In this document: positions 1 through 6,156 of the stretch, piece by piece | Layout of the letters: every line of letters starts with the position of its first letter | Position numbering within the stretch: the stretch's first letter is position 1 | Assembly: GCA_902773455.1 (NCBI GenBank) | Contig: CACYEW010000232.1 | Location: 1-9,208, forward strand | Reading direction: 5' to 3' | Length of the DNA: 9,208 nt | Origin: an uncultured Ruminococcus sp. | GTDB taxonomy: Bacteria > Bacillota > Clostridia > Oscillospirales > CAG-272 | The notes under the pieces: generated by a model | Told to the model about the DNA's origin: nothing | Databases searched by the model: none | Seen by the model: only the letters and a program-made list of their open reading frames with translations | Made by a program: the position numbers and the translations under genes

Positions 1-2
1 AC

Positions 3-752
3 GGGCAGACGACCGTCAACTATAACCGCGATATCGAGGCTTTCCCGGTCGTCAGAAAGATACTTTCGAGGATCACGGGTACCGACGATATCTATAAATC
101 GCCGACGGATATGGGCGTTAATATGGCGGGCTTCTGCATCTCGGACGACGAGGTGTGCAGAGAAGCGTCAAAGCAGGAAGTCATAAGACGTTACTATAAA
201 GCCGTATGCGATTATAAAAACGGTCTTTGCGATAAAAGCGTGGCTTACCGCTGCGAGGCTCTTATGGAAGAGCTGAACGTCACCAAAGCCGACCGCGCGG
301 TTACGCATTACGCGCTCAAACGCGCCGAAGAAACGGGAGTCCATTGCGTCGCCATACAGCTTGCCGACGGTCACGTCGTTACCGGCAAATCTTCTCCGAT
401 GATAAGCGCGGCTTCGGCGGCGATGATAAACGCGATCAAATATCTGTCCGGCATATCGGACGACATACATCTGATCTCTCCGGTCGTGCTCGAGCCGATC
501 ACCGCGCTCAAACGCTCGCTCGGGTCAAAAGCGAGCAAGCTCAATCTGCACGAGGCTCTGCTTGCGCTCAGCATCTGCGGCGCGACGAACCCGACCGCGG
601 CTTACGCTCTGACGAAGCTGCCGGAGCTTGAACACTGCGAGGCTCATTCGACTAAGATGCTCACACCGAGCGAAGAAGACTACATAAAGAGATTGAAGAT
701 AAATCTCACCTGCGAACCGGAATTCATTTCAAAAGATCTGTATATCAACTGA
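3..752 (+). CDS. DUF1846 (UPF0371) family protein, C-terminal half (5' end outside window)
   Basis: The reading frame is open from the left edge, and about 249 residues are visible before TGA at 750-752. The family is usually about 500 residues, so roughly the N-terminal half is missing because of the window edge and not because of damage. Family hallmarks are the segment YKSPTDMGVNMAGFCISDDE (residues about 31-50 of the visible part), followed by an EVIRRYY motif, then VTGKSSPMISAASAA and LISPVVLEPI further on. The internal ATG at 111 lies inside the conserved motif and is not the real start. DUF1846 proteins are soluble, widespread in Bacillota, structurally solved by structural genomics, and have no established biochemical role to my knowledge. 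This gene is convergent with the nucleotide-themed operon on the other strand and shares its terminator, so it is not part of that operon. The family call is secure and the function is unknown. Confidence 0.9.
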   Translation, partial: GQTTVNYNRDIEAFPVVRKILSRITGTDDIYKSPTDMGVNMAGFCISDDEVCREASKQEVIRRYYKAVCDYKNGLCDKSVAYRCEALMEELNVTKADRAVTHYALKRAEETGVHCVAIQLADGHVVTGKSSPMISAASAAMINAIKYLSGISDDIHLISPVVLEPITALKRSLGSKASKLNLHEALLALSICGATNPTAAYALTKLPELEHCEAHSTKMLTPSEEDYIKRLKINLTCEPEFISKDLYIN

Positions 753-762
753 TAAAGATATA

Positions 763-798
763 AAAGGGCGCGATCGAAAAATCGCGCCCTTTCTTTTT
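763..798. terminator. Bidirectional intrinsic terminator between convergent genes
   Basis: A perfect 12-bp inverted repeat, AAAGGGCGCGAT (763-774) and ATCGCGCCCTTT (781-792), encloses the loop CGAAAA. On the plus strand it is followed by TTTCTTTTT, which ends the DUF1846 transcript. Read on the minus strand the same stem is followed by TTTTATAT, which ends the lipoprotein operon. The stem begins only 10 nt after the plus-strand stop, and the minus-strand stop codon (799-797) lies right at the edge of the repeat. Confidence 0.9.
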
Positions 799-1834
799 AT
801 TTTGCCGTCGCGGCGACCGATGAGAGAAGCGCGTTCGCTTCTTCCTCCGGCAGAGCTGAATTGAGCTTGAAAATACCGCTTTCAACTCCGAGATTCATAA
901 CGTAACCGTTCGAACGCTGTCTGCATTCGGTGATGGTCGAGGTGAGTTTTCCGGTCAGAACGTCGCAGTCGAGGCTGAAAGACATTACCGCGCCTTCGTC
1001 TTCATATATGCTTGCGTACTGCTTGCCTGCGTCCGCGGCGGCTTTTTTCACCGCGCCGTTCGTCATTTCGTCGCCGATCACGACGTCGCATTTACCGCAG
1101 AGCGAAGCCGCTTTTTCGGAAATGACCGCTTCGTTCGGACCGACCGTTATTATTTCGGTCTCAAGCGACGGTTCTGCGACGCCTTTGGCTTCGGAGGCGG
1201 CTTTACATCCGTTTTTTATACCGGTAATGAAATCTTCGGAGGTCCTGCCTTCGGCGCCGATATAACCGATCGACGCGTGATTCGTCGCGGTAAGAACGTA
1301 ACCGAACACGTAACCGTACTGTATCGTTTCGAGTACTATCGAGGTCGTTTTGCCGTTGAGCGCAACAACGTCCGCCGTTTTAGAACCGGGTACGGTAAGA
1401 ATTATGAAATTGATATTGCCGAAATTCTTCGAGTTGTCTTTGATAGAAAGATAAGCGTCGGAATAAGCGTCTGACGGAAGGAATATCACCTCGGCTCCGC
1501 CCGCCGCCGCGAGCTCGATCTGCTTTTTCGCCGCTTCGGTGAAAGCTTCCGAATACGATTTCGAGTCGCTGCCCGACACCGACGCGGGAGTAAAATACTT
1601 AATGGTCGGAAGCTTGTCGTTTGTCGATTCGTCTATGGATTTTTTCTGATACTCTTTGATGGAACGCCAGATCGCGCCGTTTACCGTCTGTTCTTCAACG
1701 TCTGAAAGACCGCCGATCATCACGTATTTGTATTTCGTGCCGGTGGACGAGGTGTTTACCTGGCAGGAGCAGAGTACCGTGACCGCCGCGATAACGAGGC
1801 TGATTATGATAAGTAATTTTCCGTTATATTTCAT
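797..1834 (-). CDS. BMP/PnrA-family substrate-binding lipoprotein
   Basis: This 345-residue secreted lipoprotein resembles the basic membrane protein (BMP, PnrA-like) group of periplasmic-binding folds, whose characterised members bind purine or other nucleosides for ABC import or sensing. Residues 1-24 form a lipoprotein signal: a short positive start (K2, K6), a hydrophobic core at 7-21, and a lipobox L-C-S-C with the lipidated Cys most likely C24. C22 at the -2 position is unusual. The strongest family match is at residues 172-216, with YGYVFGYVLTATNHASIGYI followed by GIKNGCKAA, which parallels the AGYLAG...GKVGFVGG...GFKAGVKAA region of BMP proteins. VVIGDEMTNGAVKKAA (251-266) fits the second lobe. 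The ATG overlaps the upstream gene by 11 nt, so translation is probably coupled. No permease or ATPase gene follows, because the operon ends here at a terminator. Ligand specificity cannot be read from the sequence. Confidence 0.83.
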   Translation of the reverse strand: MKYNGKLLIIISLVIAAVTVLCSCQVNTSSTGTKYKYVMIGGLSDVEEQTVNGAIWRSIKEYQKKSIDESTNDKLPTIKYFTPASVSGSDSKSYSEAFTEAAKKQIELAAAGGAEVIFLPSDAYSDAYLSIKDNSKNFGNINFIILTVPGSKTADVVALNGKTTSIVLETIQYGYVFGYVLTATNHASIGYIGAEGRTSEDFITGIKNGCKAASEAKGVAEPSLETEIITVGPNEAVISEKAASLCGKCDVVIGDEMTNGAVKKAAADAGKQYASIYEDEGAVMSFSLDCDVLTGKLTSTITECRQRSNGYVMNLGVESGIFKLNSALPEEEANALLSSVAATAK

Positions 1835-2624
1835 TTTCGTTTTCTTTTCCTTTCGGATTTTGTTTTTCTATGTTTGATAAAAAGCTTTTTCCCGCCGATC
1901 CGTACCCGAAATATTCGGCGATCGCGGCTCCCGTATCGCTGTAAGACGAACGCGTACCGAGATTCATTGCTCCGCGTATGCCGTCTCCGTATACGAGGAC
2001 CGGAACGATACCGCCCGAAGCGGAGGCGTTCGAAGTGACGACGAGTATATCGTTTGACCTCAGTATCTGCATGAACTGAGACAGCCTTCTGTCCGCGTAA
2101 TTTATCGAGCTGTAATACGGCGTCATGCCTTTGTCTCCGGAGGTACCGGACAGCCCGTCAAGCAGGCTTATCACGCATATACCGCTGACGTTGGCTCTTG
2201 CCGCCGCGATCATACCGTCGATCGCCTCTTTGTCGGAACAGGTACGGTGCTTTTTTACGTGCGCGTCGTTTTCAAAAGCCGAACATACGCTTCCGATCGC
2301 CGTCACCGTAAGACCTTCCGGCTCAGGGTCCGAACCGAGGATACCGGAAAGACCCGTCATGTCTCTTACGCACTCGTTTTTGTCGGGAATGACGTCTTTG
2401 CAAAGACATCTGCCGAAAGCGCCGTTTACGATGCACGATCTCCTCCCGAAATCAACGCCTTCGATATTGAAAAGTCCGAGTCTGCGCAAAAGAGGGACGT
2501 TGAGCTTGCCCGTGGAGTATATTTCATTCAGCGTAAACAGATCCGCGTTATTTTCTTCGGGATATCCCGGCAGAGCGCCGAGACTCAACCCGTTAAGTAT
2601 CACAAAAAAAACTCGTTTTCTCAT
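1824..2624 (-). CDS. Catalytically dead, cap-less phosphopentomutase (DeoB)-like protein
   Basis: At 266 residues it is much shorter than DeoB (about 390-400), which interconverts ribose-1-P and ribose-5-P in nucleoside salvage. The scaffold is recognisable from end to end. GALPGYPEENNADLFTLNEI (16-35) and PLLRRLGLFNI (44-54) match the DeoB N-terminus. TAIGSVCSAF (108-117) matches the GKIxDIF segment. NDILVVTS (191-198), VPVLVYGDGI (207-216) and NLGTRSSYSDTGAAIAEYFG (221-240) followed by GKSFL match the C-terminal half. The stretch between residues about 97 and 105 joins directly where DeoB carries its cap domain. Aligned by memory of the family, the N-terminal metal Asp is N11, the active-site Thr region is K-N-E-C-V (82-86), the D...H pair of VDFDMLYGH is L158/G163, the ADHG motif is S-N199-A200-S, and the GTDHTRE segment with the last His is deleted. 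Start ATG 2624 has AGGCGG upstream. It should not be a mutase. A binding or regulatory role is inference. Confidence 0.8.
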   Translation of the reverse strand: MRKRVFFVILNGLSLGALPGYPEENNADLFTLNEIYSTGKLNVPLLRRLGLFNIEGVDFGRRSCIVNGAFGRCLCKDVIPDKNECVRDMTGLSGILGSDPEPEGLTVTAIGSVCSAFENDAHVKKHRTCSDKEAIDGMIAAARANVSGICVISLLDGLSGTSGDKGMTPYYSSINYADRRLSQFMQILRSNDILVVTSNASASGGIVPVLVYGDGIRGAMNLGTRSSYSDTGAAIAEYFGYGSAGKSFLSNIEKQNPKGKENENEI

Positions 2625-2638
2625 TAAATATCCGCCTG

Positions 2639-3328
2639 TCAGATGTGTAAGATGGGGTACAGTTCTTTATGAGTTCTGATCTCGTATTTCGGCACCGGAC
2701 CGTTTTCGTTTGCCTTCCCGTGCGGATTATACCAGCAGGTATCGACGCCGAAAGCGATCCCGCCGGCAATATCCGCCGTAAGAGAATCGCCGTAAACGAG
2801 AGCTCTTTCTTTTGAAAAATCCGAAATCGACGAAGCCGCTTTGACGAAAAAATCAGTATCGGGCTTTTTTGTACCGAGAAGCTCGGAAATAAACAATCCG
2901 TCGGTATTATCGGTTATCCCGGCGAGCTTGAACCGGGAGATCTGCACCTCGGCTTTACCGTTCGATATTACGTAAACCCTGACCTTGCCTTTGCAGCGGT
3001 CGAGCAGCTCTTTCGCGCCGTCTGTCGTAAATGCGTATTTACTGAGTATCTCTCTGTATCTTACCGCCGCCCTGTCTCCGTCGCCCTTTATGCCGTGAAG
3101 CTTAAAGAATTCTCTGAACCGCAGGAATATAAGCTCCTGCATGGTTATTTCGCCGCGCTCGAGCATTTTCCAGAGCCTGTCGTTATGCTCGGAATACGAC
3201 GATAAAAGAGCGTCGTCTGCTTTTACTCCGAATTCGGAAAGCAAAGCGGCGACAGCCGTTTTTTCACAAAGGGCAAAATCGAGCAGAGTATCGTCTGCGT
3301 CACAAAGCAGAATATCGTATTTTCTCAT
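2639..3328 (-). CDS. yjjG: YjjG-type HAD-superfamily nucleotidase
   Basis: This is a 229-residue soluble HAD phosphatase of the YjjG/YfnB type. In E. coli YjjG dephosphorylates pyrimidine nucleoside monophosphates, including non-canonical ones, as a house-cleaning 5'-nucleotidase. Motif I is CDADDTLLDF with nucleophile D10 and acid/base D12. Motif II is VISNG (S122). Motif III is GTKKPD (K155). Motif IV is YGDSLTADIAGG (D181, D186). The helical C1 cap between them contains LWKMLERGEITMQEL, a signature typical of the YjjG branch. I chose ATG 3328 over an in-frame TTG at 3358, because a near-perfect extended Shine-Dalgarno (GGGTGGTGATT) directly precedes the ATG and the ten extra residues match nothing. 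It is the first gene of a three-gene operon; the DeoB-like gene starts 14 nt after its stop. Substrate range is inferred from the family only. Confidence 0.86.
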   Translation of the reverse strand: MRKYDILLCDADDTLLDFALCEKTAVAALLSEFGVKADDALLSSYSEHNDRLWKMLERGEITMQELIFLRFREFFKLHGIKGDGDRAAVRYREILSKYAFTTDGAKELLDRCKGKVRVYVISNGKAEVQISRFKLAGITDNTDGLFISELLGTKKPDTDFFVKAASSISDFSKERALVYGDSLTADIAGGIAFGVDTCWYNPHGKANENGPVPKYEIRTHKELYPILHI

Positions 3329-3339
3329 AATCACCACCC
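3329..3339 (-). promoter_or_regulatory. Ribosome binding site that fixes the YjjG start
   Basis: The minus-strand sequence GGGTGGTGATT runs straight into ATG 3328. GGTGGTGAT matches the extended anti-Shine-Dalgarno complement GGAGGTGAT at 8 of 9 positions. This supports the ATG over the in-frame TTG 30 nt upstream. Confidence 0.6.
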
Positions 3340-3440
3340 GAATAATTATAGAATACAATCTTTATTATTCTGTGTATAAATATGAAATTACAGGTTAATG
3401 TTAGGGCGTGATTGGGTAAATGATTGATAAACCCGAAATG

Positions 3441-3474
3441 AACAGAGCCGCATCCTTCCGGGTGCGGCTCTGTA
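3441..3474 (-). terminator. Hairpin terminator after the spore-protein gene
   Basis: A 10-bp inverted repeat CAGAGCCGCA (3443-3452) and TGCGGCTCTG (3463-3472) is extended by two more G-C pairs after a mismatch, with a GGAA tetraloop on the minus strand. It lies 13 nt past the spore-protein stop codon. The following tract (TTCATTTC) is only moderately T-rich, so termination may be incomplete and some transcripts could run on towards the YjjG operon. Confidence 0.65.
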
Positions 3475-3485
3475 TGAAGAGGAAT

Positions 3486-3677
3486 TTATTTGCTCTTTAT
3501 CTGGTTTTCGTAGCTTTCGACCATCTTCTTGACCATCTGGCCGCCGATAGAGCCGGCCTGCTTGGAGGTGAGGTCGCCGTTATAACCGTTCTTTAAGTTT
3601 ACGCCGACTTCGCCGGCAGCTTCGGTTTTGAATCTCGCAAGAGCTTCCTTTGCTTCGGGAACAACATGCTTTGCCAT
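3486..3677 (-). CDS. Alpha/beta-type small acid-soluble spore protein (SASP)
   Basis: This 63-residue DNA-binding protein is made in the forespore. SASPs of this type coat spore DNA, shift it towards an A-like form and protect it from UV and chemical damage; they are degraded at germination by the GPR protease. The core TEAAGEVGVNLKNGYNGDLT (residues 18-37) contains the GPR cleavage-type signature (T-E-x-A-x-E followed by GV), and SKQAGSIGGQMVKKMVE (38-54) is the conserved C-terminal helix motif. Start ATG 3677 is preferred over an in-frame TTG at 3698, because that TTG overlaps the probable Shine-Dalgarno AAAGGAA (3689-3695) and the extra seven residues are not family-like. The gene appears monocistronic, with its own terminator downstream and another operon's terminator upstream. 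It is the best evidence that the host forms endospores. Confidence 0.94.
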   Translation of the reverse strand: MAKHVVPEAKEALARFKTEAAGEVGVNLKNGYNGDLTSKQAGSIGGQMVKKMVESYENQIKSK

Positions 3678-3833
3678 AATGTTACAGATTCCTTTCAAAT
3701 TCTTTATAGAAACACGATCAAAGGACGGACCGTCGTACGTCGCATGACCGCGGTGGCGAAACCGTCTTTTTCGGTTCCGAACATATTATGTGCCGTTATC
3801 AGCCTGTTATTACCGTGTAAATTCTGGAAATCC
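3678..3833 (-). promoter_or_regulatory. Leader/promoter region of the SASP gene with possible sigma-G/F -10 element
   Basis: This gene-free stretch contains minus-strand CATAATA (3790-3784), which fits the forespore sigma-F/G -10 consensus CATnnTA. The -35 position (GTAAT, 18 nt further upstream) is a poor match to GHATR. If used, it would give an unusually long leader of about 100 nt. The leader would open with an 8-bp hairpin, CGAAACCG (3757-3764) paired with CGGTTCCG (3772-3779), containing one G-U pair. A second AT-rich candidate, TATAAA, lies close to the gene but has no convincing -35. The assignment is tentative. Confidence 0.3.
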
Positions 3834-3836
3834 GAT

Positions 3837-3896
3837 AAAAAAAGAAAAGGTTGAATGTCGTTTCCGGCAAGGACCGGGAACGTCAAGCAACCCTTT
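3837..3896 (-). terminator. Large two-level intrinsic terminator closing the murD-peptidase operon
   Basis: On the minus strand, AAAGGGTTG (3896-3888) pairs with CAACCTTT (3853-3846) with one bulged G, and it encloses an inner hairpin CGTTCCCGG (3882-3874) / CCGGAAACG (3867-3859) with one mismatch and loop TCCTTG. The outer stem runs into TTTTCTTTTTTT (3848-3837), a strong T tract. It starts 4 nt after the stop codon of the PLP-enzyme gene. Its presence argues against the 66-codon open frame that begins at 3904 and runs through it. Confidence 0.72.
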
Positions 3897-3900
3897 ATGA

Positions 3901-5145
3901 TCATTTTACTACTTCGTCGTAAGCTCTCATTATTCCGATACGACCGGTCTCATACGTGAGACCGCCCTGAAAATATACTGTGTAAGGCGGACGGATCGGC
4001 GCGTCTGCCGAAAGCTCTATCGAAGCGCCGGACGTGAACGTACCCGCCGCCATTACCACGCGGTCGGTGTAACCGGGCATATCCCACGGCTCCGGCGTTA
4101 CGTAAGAATCTATCGGCGAACCGGACTGTATGCCGCGGCAGAAAGCGCAGATGTTTTCTTCCGATCCGAGATCGACGGTCTGTATTATATCATATCTTTC
4201 TTCTCCGTACGAAGGCGAGACCCTGAAGCCCGCTTTGCCGAAAAGATACGATGCGAGAGCGGCGCATTTAAGCGCGGAGGCGACTACGGTCGGGGCGAAG
4301 AAAAGCCCCTGATACATATTCCGGTTTTCTTCGAGCGAAGCGCCGACCTCGGCGCCGATGCCGGGAGACGTCAGGCGGTAAGAGCACAGCTCGACCGCCT
4401 TTTTCGTGCCGGCGAGATATCCGCCGGTGCGGCAAAGACCGCCGCCGGGATTTTTGATCAGCGAACCGATCTGAAGATCGGCGCCGAAAGCGACCGGCTC
4501 CGACGTCTGAACGAATTCGCCGTAGCAGTTGTCGACGACTAAGTAAACGTTGTCAAATCCGTGTACGATTTTGGCAAGCCTGCCGATCTCTTCAACGGGC
4601 AGGGTCCTTCTGTCCGCGGCGTAGCCTTTCGATCTCTGAACGAATACGACTTTCACGCCGCCTTTATGAAGCCTCTTTTCGACTTTTTCGTAATCGATAA
4701 AGCCGTTTTTCATATCTGTCTGCTCGTACCGGACTCCGAAATCGGAAAGACTGCCGCTGCCGGCTTCGCCTTCGATACCTATCACTTCGTCGAGCGTGTC
4801 GTACGGTTTTCCCGTGACGGAAAGGAGCGTATCGCCGGGGCGGAGAAGTCCGAAAAGACCGATCGCAAGTGCGTGCGTACCGGAAACGATGCTCGATCTG
4901 ACGAGCGCCGCTTCGCACCCCATGACCTGAGCGTATATACGTTCGAGCGTGTCTCTGCCGCGGTCGTCGTAACCGTAACCGGTCGTACCGTGCAGATGCG
5001 CTTCGGAAACTCTGTTGTCGTAAAACGCCGTAAGAATTTTTTCGGCGACCGTTTTCGCCGTCCCGTCGAATTTCGCAAATACCGCGGCAAGCTCAGCCTC
5101 GGCAGCCTTTACGGCAAGAAGCGTTTTTTCACTTATATTTTTCAT
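3901..5145 (-). CDS. ynbB: YnbB-like PLP-dependent enzyme (Met_gamma_lyase / COG4100 family)
   Basis: This 414-residue cytosolic fold-type I PLP enzyme is similar to B. subtilis YnbB (about 420 residues), which belongs to the family labelled 'methionine gamma-lyase' or 'cystathionine beta-lyase involved in aluminium resistance'. Those labels rest on little biochemistry, so the reaction is unproven. The Schiff-base lysine is K231 in GSLIKNPGGG. The cofactor-ring Asp is D205 in LVVDNCYGEF. Other family blocks are HLHGTTGYGYDDRGRDTLE (50-68), RSSIVSGTHA (83-92), GKPYDTLDEVIG (112-123) and MAAGTFTSGASIELSADAPI (365-384). The length is normal. It is the last gene of its operon. Its ATG overlaps the preceding M42 stop by 4 nt (ATGA) and I see no good Shine-Dalgarno before it, so it is probably translated by coupling to the peptidase gene. 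This neighbourhood differs from the B. subtilis one, where ynbB lies next to the glutamine-synthetase region. Confidence 0.87.
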   Translation of the reverse strand: MKNISEKTLLAVKAAEAELAAVFAKFDGTAKTVAEKILTAFYDNRVSEAHLHGTTGYGYDDRGRDTLERIYAQVMGCEAALVRSSIVSGTHALAIGLFGLLRPGDTLLSVTGKPYDTLDEVIGIEGEAGSGSLSDFGVRYEQTDMKNGFIDYEKVEKRLHKGGVKVVFVQRSKGYAADRRTLPVEEIGRLAKIVHGFDNVYLVVDNCYGEFVQTSEPVAFGADLQIGSLIKNPGGGLCRTGGYLAGTKKAVELCSYRLTSPGIGAEVGASLEENRNMYQGLFFAPTVVASALKCAALASYLFGKAGFRVSPSYGEERYDIIQTVDLGSEENICAFCRGIQSGSPIDSYVTPEPWDMPGYTDRVVMAAGTFTSGASIELSADAPIRPPYTVYFQGGLTYETGRIGIMRAYDEVVK

Positions 5146-6140
5146 AAATCGAACGAGCAGCAGAGAACTCCGAGATCGATACAGGCCTCAACGTCCTTCA
5201 TATCGACGATCTCGTTCTGAGTGTGGCAGAATCTCGTCGGTATCGATATACAGCCGGCGCGCGAACCGCCCGCGACCGTCTGCATCGACGACGTATCGGT
5301 GCCGCCGTAGGTAAGGACTTCGGTCTGATGTTTGATATTGTTGGCTTTCGCCGCCTCGAACATAGCGGCGACGAGAGCGCGGTCGCACATTACGGAGCTG
5401 TCTTTTATCTTGATCGCGGCGCCGTCGCCGAGCTTGACCGAGAAATTAGTGGACGGGTTTACAACGTCTCCCGACGGAGTTACGTCGAAGGCGATACCGA
5501 TATCGGGCAAAACGTTATATGAAGCGGCGTGCGAACCGCGGCAGCCGACCTCCTCCTGTACGGAGAATACGAAATAAACGTCGTTTTTGCACTTGCCGAG
5601 TTTTTTCGCTATTTCGATCATAACGTAACAACCGATCCTGTCGTCGAACGGTCTGCCGGCGTACTTCGTTCCGTAAAGCTTTACGATGCCGGATTCGACG
5701 GAGCACATTTCGCCGAGCTTTACTCTGCGTTCGGCTTCGGCTTTCGTCTTGACTCCGAGATCGACGTAGAATTTATCGCCGTTGTAATCCTTGAGTTCGG
5801 TCTTGCCCTCGGGCACGAGCACGCCGACGGCTCCGTTTTCGAATACAACGCGGCTGTTCGAATACGCGATATAATTGATGCCGCCCACGCGCGAGACTCT
5901 TACGATGCCGTTATCCTGGATGCAGTTGACCATAAAGCCTATTTCGTCCATATGAGCGCAGAGCATGATCTTCTTCGCCTTTTTCGACGTTCCTTTTTTC
6001 AGGCAGATAAGGTTGCCGAGCGGATCTCTTTTTATCTCGTCGACGTAAGGCTTTACGGCTTCTTCGATGTATGCTGCGACTTTGTCTTCGCGGGAAGATA
6101 CGCCCTGTATCTTCATGAGTTTTTTAAGTTCGTTTATCAT
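5142..6140 (-). CDS. M42-family metallo-aminopeptidase, third of the tandem set
   Basis: This 332-residue cytosolic aminopeptidase belongs to the M42 (TET/FrvX/PepA-like) family. Such enzymes trim N-terminal residues from short peptides and assemble into dodecameric tetrahedral shells. The two-metal site is complete: H63 and catalytic D65 in CAHMDEIGFM, the bridging Asp in GRPFDDRIGC (D166/D167), catalytic E196 and ligand E197 in VQEEVGCRGS, ligand D219 in IAFDVTPSGD, and H306 in FCHTQNEIVD. YGGTDTSS (278-285) is the usual substrate-loop motif. The strict VQEEVG-RGS and FDVTPSGD motifs make it the most canonical of the three. Its start has AGAAAGGA about 10 nt upstream, and the gap to the preceding M42 gene is 16 nt. 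Specificity cannot be assigned from the sequence. Confidence 0.92.
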   Translation of the reverse strand: MINELKKLMKIQGVSSREDKVAAYIEEAVKPYVDEIKRDPLGNLICLKKGTSKKAKKIMLCAHMDEIGFMVNCIQDNGIVRVSRVGGINYIAYSNSRVVFENGAVGVLVPEGKTELKDYNGDKFYVDLGVKTKAEAERRVKLGEMCSVESGIVKLYGTKYAGRPFDDRIGCYVMIEIAKKLGKCKNDVYFVFSVQEEVGCRGSHAASYNVLPDIGIAFDVTPSGDVVNPSTNFSVKLGDGAAIKIKDSSVMCDRALVAAMFEAAKANNIKHQTEVLTYGGTDTSSMQTVAGGSRAGCISIPTRFCHTQNEIVDMKDVEACIDLGVLCCSFDL

Positions 6141-6156
6141 GATCTTTTATCCTTTC

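Noticed and set aside
1824..2624. The DeoB-like gene as a decaying pseudogene
   Set aside because: There is no stop or frameshift, the start has a ribosome binding site, junctions are tightly coupled, and the scaffold motifs are sharp while only functional positions changed. A selected pseudoenzyme is more likely, although a recent loss of function cannot be excluded without orthologues.
2125..2679. A 184-codon plus-strand frame opposite the DeoB-like gene
   Set aside because: I considered whether this, and not the minus-strand frame, might be the real gene, because the DeoB-like protein is degenerate. The minus frame keeps long DeoB-like motifs and operon spacing; this one has neither.
3345..3350. 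A perfect TATAAT (minus strand) upstream of the YjjG gene as a promoter -10 box
   Set aside because: There is no acceptable -35 at 16-18 nt, and the implied start site would fall inside the Shine-Dalgarno sequence. The operon promoter is probably elsewhere in the AT-rich 3340-3440 stretch, where I could not single one out.
3704..3904. A 66-codon minus-strand frame whose ATG overlaps the PLP-enzyme stop by 4 nt (ATGA)
   Set aside because: The overlap looks operon-like, but the frame runs straight through a strong terminator with a T tract, has no recognisable domain and covers the SASP promoter region. Chance is the simpler explanation.
4561..5220. A 219-codon plus-strand frame opposite the PLP-enzyme gene
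   Set aside because: It is antisense to a well-conserved gene, has no recognisable motifs and is a mirror-frame artefact.
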